Source of the DNA: Paraprevotella sp.
GTDB lineage: Bacteria > Bacteroidota > Bacteroidia > Bacteroidales > Bacteroidaceae
Direction: 5' to 3'
Assembly (NCBI GenBank): GCA_021205005.1
Contig: JAJPYK010000221.1
Location: 1 to 9,302 of the forward strand
Length of the DNA: 9,302 nt
Positions 6,198 to 9,302 of this stretch are shown here, in pieces. The translations under genes were made by a program, and so were the position numbers. The notes under the pieces are model-generated. The model ran no database searches. It saw nothing but the letters and a program-made list of their open reading frames with translations, and was not told the origin of the DNA. Each line of letters begins with the position of its first letter. Within the stretch, counting starts at the first letter, position 1.

Positions 6198-7271
6198 TTA
6201 CTTATTGATGATGTCCATTTGCTGGCGCACGCTTTCCTCGTGGATGACCTCGTAGATTTTCTTCACGAACTCTGCGTCCATTCCGCACATCACACCTTGC
6301 GCCCCGCGCTTATCCAGGATCTCGGAATATCGTCCGGTCTGCACCACTGCCATGTCATGTTCTTTCTTGTACGTAGCGATTTCGCGGCTCACGCGCATTC
6401 TTTTGGTCAGCAGATTCATCAGGTCGTTGTCCAGCTCGTCGATCTGCTTGCGCATGGCCGACAGGCTCTCGGTCATTTCGATGTTCTCCCTTACCACCAG
6501 TCGGTCGAGGATGAAATCGAGCACGTCGGGCATCACTTGTTGCTTGGCATCGCTCCAGGCGCAGTCGGGATTGCAATGGCTCTCCACGATAAGTCCTCTG
6601 AAACCCATGTCCATAGCCTGTTGGCAGAGCGGGGCGATCAGGTCGCGACGGCCACCGATATGGCTCGGATCACAGATGATGGGCAGGTCGGGATAACGGC
6701 GATGCAGTTCGATGGGGATATGCCACATGGGAGCGTTACGGTAAATCTTCTGGTCGATGCTGGAGAAGCCCCGGTGTATGGCTCCGAGACGGGTGATGCC
6801 TGCACCGTTGATGCGCTCCAATGCGCCGATCCAAAGTTCGATGTCGGGATTGACGGGGTTCTTCACCAGGATGGGAATGTCCACGCCCCGAAGCGAGTCG
6901 GCCAGCTCCTGCATGGCAAAAGGATTGGCCGAAGTGCGGGCGCCGACCCAAAGAATGTCGATACCGGCCTTCAGAGCCGCCTCCACATGCTTGGGCATGG
7001 CTACCTCCGTGGAGGTCAGCATGCCGGTTTCGGCTTTCACCCGTGCCATCCACGGCAGTGCGGCTTCGCCCATGCCTTCAAAACCTCCGGGTTTGGTACG
7101 GGGCTTCCATATTCCCGCACGGAAGATCTTGAATCCCTTTTCGGCCAATTGGCGTGCCGTGGTGAGTACTTGTTCCTCGGTTTCGGCGCTGCAAGGGCCG
7201 GCGATGACGAGGGGTCGCTTGTTTTCGTCTACTCCCGGAATGTTGAGGGGAGACAGTCGTAAGTCGTCCAT
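6198..7271 (-). CDS. Bifunctional DAHP synthase / chorismate mutase (C-terminal AroQ fusion)
   Basis: The N-terminal domain (about 1-260) is a type I-beta DAHP synthase, which condenses phosphoenolpyruvate and erythrose-4-phosphate. Motifs are GPCSAE (25-30), KPRTKPGGFEG (56-66) and DPSH (201-204). Cys27, His204, Glu230 and Asp241 fit the four metal ligands, and the spacing of the last three equals that in the Thermotoga enzyme. The C-terminal domain (about 265-357) is an AroQ chorismate mutase: Arg274, Arg291 and Lys302 align with Arg11, Arg28 and Lys39 of the E. coli enzyme. In the Bacteroidetes enzymes of this layout, prephenate is known to act as feedback inhibitor through the mutase domain; that this one behaves likewise is inference. 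Placing both activities in one protein, next to pheA and tyrA, links pathway entry to the prephenate branch point. Confidence 0.95.
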   Translation of the reverse strand: MDDLRLSPLNIPGVDENKRPLVIAGPCSAETEEQVLTTARQLAEKGFKIFRAGIWKPRTKPGGFEGMGEAALPWMARVKAETGMLTSTEVAMPKHVEAALKAGIDILWVGARTSANPFAMQELADSLRGVDIPILVKNPVNPDIELWIGALERINGAGITRLGAIHRGFSSIDQKIYRNAPMWHIPIELHRRYPDLPIICDPSHIGGRRDLIAPLCQQAMDMGFRGLIVESHCNPDCAWSDAKQQVMPDVLDFILDRLVVRENIEMTESLSAMRKQIDELDNDLMNLLTKRMRVSREIATYKKEHDMAVVQTGRYSEILDKRGAQGVMCGMDAEFVKKIYEVIHEESVRQQMDIINK

Positions 7272-7304
7272 ATTTATATGTGTTTAAATGTATATCTTGG
7301 CGGA

Positions 7305-8492
7305 TTACCGGAAGGCGGCCCGGATGCGGTCCAACGCTTCGGCCATTTTGGCCTTCTTGGCACAGAGCGAAATGCGGATGTAACTGTAGCCGTTGCTGCC
7401 GAAGATAAAGCCCGGCGTAAGGAAGACACGGGCCTCGTGGAGCACTTTCTCGGTGAGTTCCTCTACATGGGCGCAGTCGTCGGGAATGCGTCCCCACAAG
7501 AACATGCCCACCTGTTTCGGGTCGAACGTACAACCCAGCGTAGTCATGATCTCTTCGGCCAGGGCGCGCCGCTCGGCGTATACGCGGATGTTGGCCTCTT
7601 CGTGCCAGGCCTCGTCATTGGCGTAAGCGGCCGCAGCAGCCAATTGCATGGGGCGGAACATGCCCGAATCGATGTTGCTCTTCACCTTCAATACCCATTT
7701 CACGAATTCGGCATTGCCGGCAAGCATACCCATACGCCACCCCGGCATGTTATGGCTCTTGCTCATGGAGTTGAACTCGATGCAGCAACGTTTGGCCCCG
7801 GGCACTTGCAGGATACTGAGGCGTTCGCGGTTCAGGATGAAGCTGTAAGGGTTGTCGTTCCCGACCACGAGGTCATGTCGCAGGGCAAAGTCCACCAGTT
7901 TCTCGTAGGTTTCCCGTTTGGCATTGGCTCCGGTGGGCATGTTTGGATAATTGGTCCACATGATTTTCACGCCCGTCAGGTCGGTTTGTTCCAACGCATA
8001 GAAGTCGGGCTGCCAATCGTTCTCCGGCAATAAATCATAGTAAGTAATCCGGCAGCCCAGAATCTTGCTGAGCGAAGTGTACGTGGGATAACCGGGATTC
8101 GGCACGAGCACGCGGTCGCCGGGATTGGCCAAGGCGAGCGTGACGTGGAGGATGCCCTCCTTCGACCCGATCAGCGGCTGAATCTCGCTGTTCGGATCCA
8201 GGTCTACGCCGTACCACCGCCGATAGAAGTCGGCCATGGCCTGCCGAAGTTCCGGAATGCCCATCGTGGGCTGATAGCCGTGAACGTCGTCGCGCCGCGC
8301 GGCTTCGCACAAGGTTTCTATGGTCTGTGGCGAAGGAGGCATGTCCGGACTGCCTATGGCCAGACTGATGATGTCTTTCCCTTCGGCGTTCATACGCGCC
8401 ACTTCTTTGAGTTTTACGGAGAAGTAGTATTCCTGTATGTAATTCAGCCTGTCGGCCGGCCGGATGTGAGGATTATATTGTTTGTCTTCCAT
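7305..8492 (-). CDS. Class I/II PLP-dependent aminotransferase of the aromatic operon
   Basis: This 395-residue fold-type I aminotransferase carries all key residues: GSKEGI (109-114), NYPNMPTG (181-188), Asp213 in GNDNPYS, the PLP lysine Lys245 in SMSKSHNMPGWRMG and the carboxylate-binding Arg373 in YSYIRISL. By sequence it resembles proteins often named aspartate or LL-diaminopimelate aminotransferase. Its position between pheA and the DAHP synthase-mutase suggests that its physiological job is transamination of phenylpyruvate, 4-hydroxyphenylpyruvate or prephenate. The ATG at 8492 overlaps the end of pheA by 20 bases and has a real Shine-Dalgarno sequence. Overlap implies translational coupling to pheA. 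The family call is certain; the substrate is inferred. Confidence 0.92.
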   Translation of the reverse strand: MEDKQYNPHIRPADRLNYIQEYYFSVKLKEVARMNAEGKDIISLAIGSPDMPPSPQTIETLCEAARRDDVHGYQPTMGIPELRQAMADFYRRWYGVDLDPNSEIQPLIGSKEGILHVTLALANPGDRVLVPNPGYPTYTSLSKILGCRITYYDLLPENDWQPDFYALEQTDLTGVKIMWTNYPNMPTGANAKRETYEKLVDFALRHDLVVGNDNPYSFILNRERLSILQVPGAKRCCIEFNSMSKSHNMPGWRMGMLAGNAEFVKWVLKVKSNIDSGMFRPMQLAAAAAYANDEAWHEEANIRVYAERRALAEEIMTTLGCTFDPKQVGMFLWGRIPDDCAHVEELTEKVLHEARVFLTPGFIFGSNGYSYIRISLCAKKAKMAEALDRIRAAFR

Positions 8493-9302
8493 TTTGATAT
8501 TCTCCTAATATTTTAAGTTCTTGGGTCAGGGGCGTAATGGCGTCTATGCTCTGCAAATAACGGGTGTAATCGTCGAAACCCAGATCGACGTAGAACATAT
8601 ATTGCCATTCTTTGCCCACGAGAGGCAAGGATTGTATTTTGGTCAGATTCAGTTTGTAAAACGAAAGAATGGAGAGCACTTGCGAGAGTGAGCCTTCCTC
8701 ATCGGGCAGGGTGAACACCAGGCTGGCTTTGTCGGCCTTACGGATGTCGCGCAGCAGATTGGCGCGTTGCGGTTGACAGAATACGAGGAAACGGGTGAAA
8801 TTATGTTTGTTGGTCTCGATGCCTTCCTCCAAAACCTTCATCCCGTAAAGCGGAGCGGCGAACTTGGAACAGATGGCGGCGTGGCCGTGCAGTTGTTCCC
8901 GACTGATGACTTCGGCTGCGCCGGCCGTGTCCTCCGCTTCCACGATCTTCAGATTCGGATGGTGAGCGAGGAAGTCACGGCATTGCATCAAAGCCACCGG
9001 ATGGGAATTCACTTCCGTCAGGTCCTCGAAACTATCGTCGGGCAGACAGAGCAGACTGTGGAAAATGCGCAATTTATGCTCTCCGATGATGGTCAGTCCG
9101 CTTTCGCAAAGCAATTCATAGTTGTGCAGAAGACTGCCCGCAATGGTGTTTTCGATGGCGGCCATACCCAATACGGTACTGTTTTCTCGCACCGTGGCAT
9201 ACACTTCTTCTAACGTAGAACAGCAGATCAGCTCTATGTCCTCGGGATCAAAGAATTAGGGGGCGGCCATATCATGGTAAGACCCCTTGATGCCCTGTAT
9301 TG
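8473..9302 (-). CDS. pheA: Prephenate dehydratase PheA, 5' end outside the window, interrupted by an in-frame TAA
   Basis: PheA converts prephenate to phenylpyruvate, the phenylalanine branch. The visible protein starts IQGIKGSYHDMAAP, the standard opening of the family, then meets TAA (9256-9258) and resumes in the same frame with FFDPEDIELICCSTLEEV and the rest of the enzyme. AIENTIAG, the catalytic NFTRFLVF and a C-terminal ACT domain (from KASLVFTLPDEEGSLSQVL, ending near the stop) are intact; TKIQSLP stands where ESRP is common in other phyla and is part of the Phe-sensing site. Later starts such as GTG 9204 or ATG 9165 would omit the first lobe's GxxGSY strand and helix, and would probably give a weak or inactive enzyme. 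The likely original codon is TAT/TAC (Tyr). As written, this is a nonsense allele or a sequence error. It appears to be an early gene, perhaps the first, of the aromatic operon and overlaps the aminotransferase by 20 bases. Confidence 0.88.
8501..8506 (-). promoter_or_regulatory. Shine-Dalgarno site of the aminotransferase gene, inside pheA
   Basis: The minus strand reads AGGAGA eight bases before the ATG at 8492. Strong SD sites are uncommon in Bacteroidetes, and this one fixes the start codon. It lies within the last codons of pheA, so the two proteins can be translated in step. Confidence 0.65.
9256..9258 (-). other. Premature TAA codon near the 5' end of pheA
   Basis: Minus-strand codons around it read ATG GCC GCC CCC TAA TTC TTT GAT CCC GAG. 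The reading frame is shared by 14 family-typical codons before and the whole enzyme after it, so a one-base substitution explains it. It is roughly codon 19-20 of the full gene, judging by the usual family start. Confidence 0.87.

Noticed and set aside
6219..7262. Long plus-strand open frame opposite the DAHP synthase-mutase
   Set aside because: It is a complement-strand shadow rich in His, Gly and Asp with no family features; the minus-strand enzyme has all catalytic motifs.
7278..8033. Plus-strand open frame opposite the aminotransferase
   Set aside because: Shadow of a well-supported PLP enzyme; the composition is typical of antisense reading of a GC-rich gene.
9256..9258. A frameshift as the cause of the pheA interruption
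   Set aside because: The family-like residues before and after the TAA are in the same frame with normal spacing, so no insertion or deletion is needed.
1..9302. Stop-codon reassignment (TAA read as Tyr)
   Set aside because: TAA ends the permease, cobC, cobS, tyrA, the DAHP synthase and the aminotransferase at the expected C-termini, and TAG and TGA are used as well.

Overview
The window looks like a stretch of chromosome from a member of the Bacteroidales, visibly GC-rich for that group. Three things support this: every recognisable protein resembles the Bacteroides/Parabacteroides-type version of its family, the promoters carry the Bacteroidetes -7 box (TAnnTTTG), and the DAHP synthase has its chorismate mutase fused at the C-terminus, an arrangement known from Porphyromonas and Prevotella. 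All ten genes lie on the minus strand, so the order of transcription runs from the right end to the left end. I saw no mobile element, tRNA, rRNA or CRISPR array.

Right part (9302 to 5399): an aromatic amino acid operon. In transcription order it contains pheA (prephenate dehydratase, 5' end outside the window), a class I/II PLP aminotransferase, a fused DAHP synthase-chorismate mutase, and tyrA (prephenate dehydrogenase). Together they make the entry step of the shikimate pathway, the chorismate-to-prephenate step, both prephenate branch enzymes and a plausible final transaminase. Spacing is tight (20-nt overlap, then 33 and 25 nt).

Middle (5398 to 5063): a 336-bp gap with a perfect 15-bp inverted repeat, an extra direct copy of its arm, a tandem 10-mer, a terminator-like hairpin and a promoter box placed almost on the next start codon. 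I see no B12 riboswitch motif.

Centre-left (5062 to 2094): cobU-cobT-cobS-cobC, a complete nucleotide-loop assembly set that turns adenosylcobinamide (made or salvaged) into adenosylcobalamin. The genes are nearly contiguous or overlapping.

Left part (1909 to 185): a SIMPL/DUF541 envelope-type protein and an AEC-family permease, each with its own -7 box. The last 184 bases hold no gene, only a possible terminator.

The most unusual observation is that two otherwise intact genes, pheA and the SIMPL gene, each carry an in-frame TAA close to the 5' end, with clear homologous-looking sequence in the same frame on both sides. A third gene, cobS, has a start region that looks as if a canonical ATG may be missing. 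These may be real early nonsense mutations or errors in the sequence. Otherwise the window is ordinary core metabolism; I did not find evidence of a new system.
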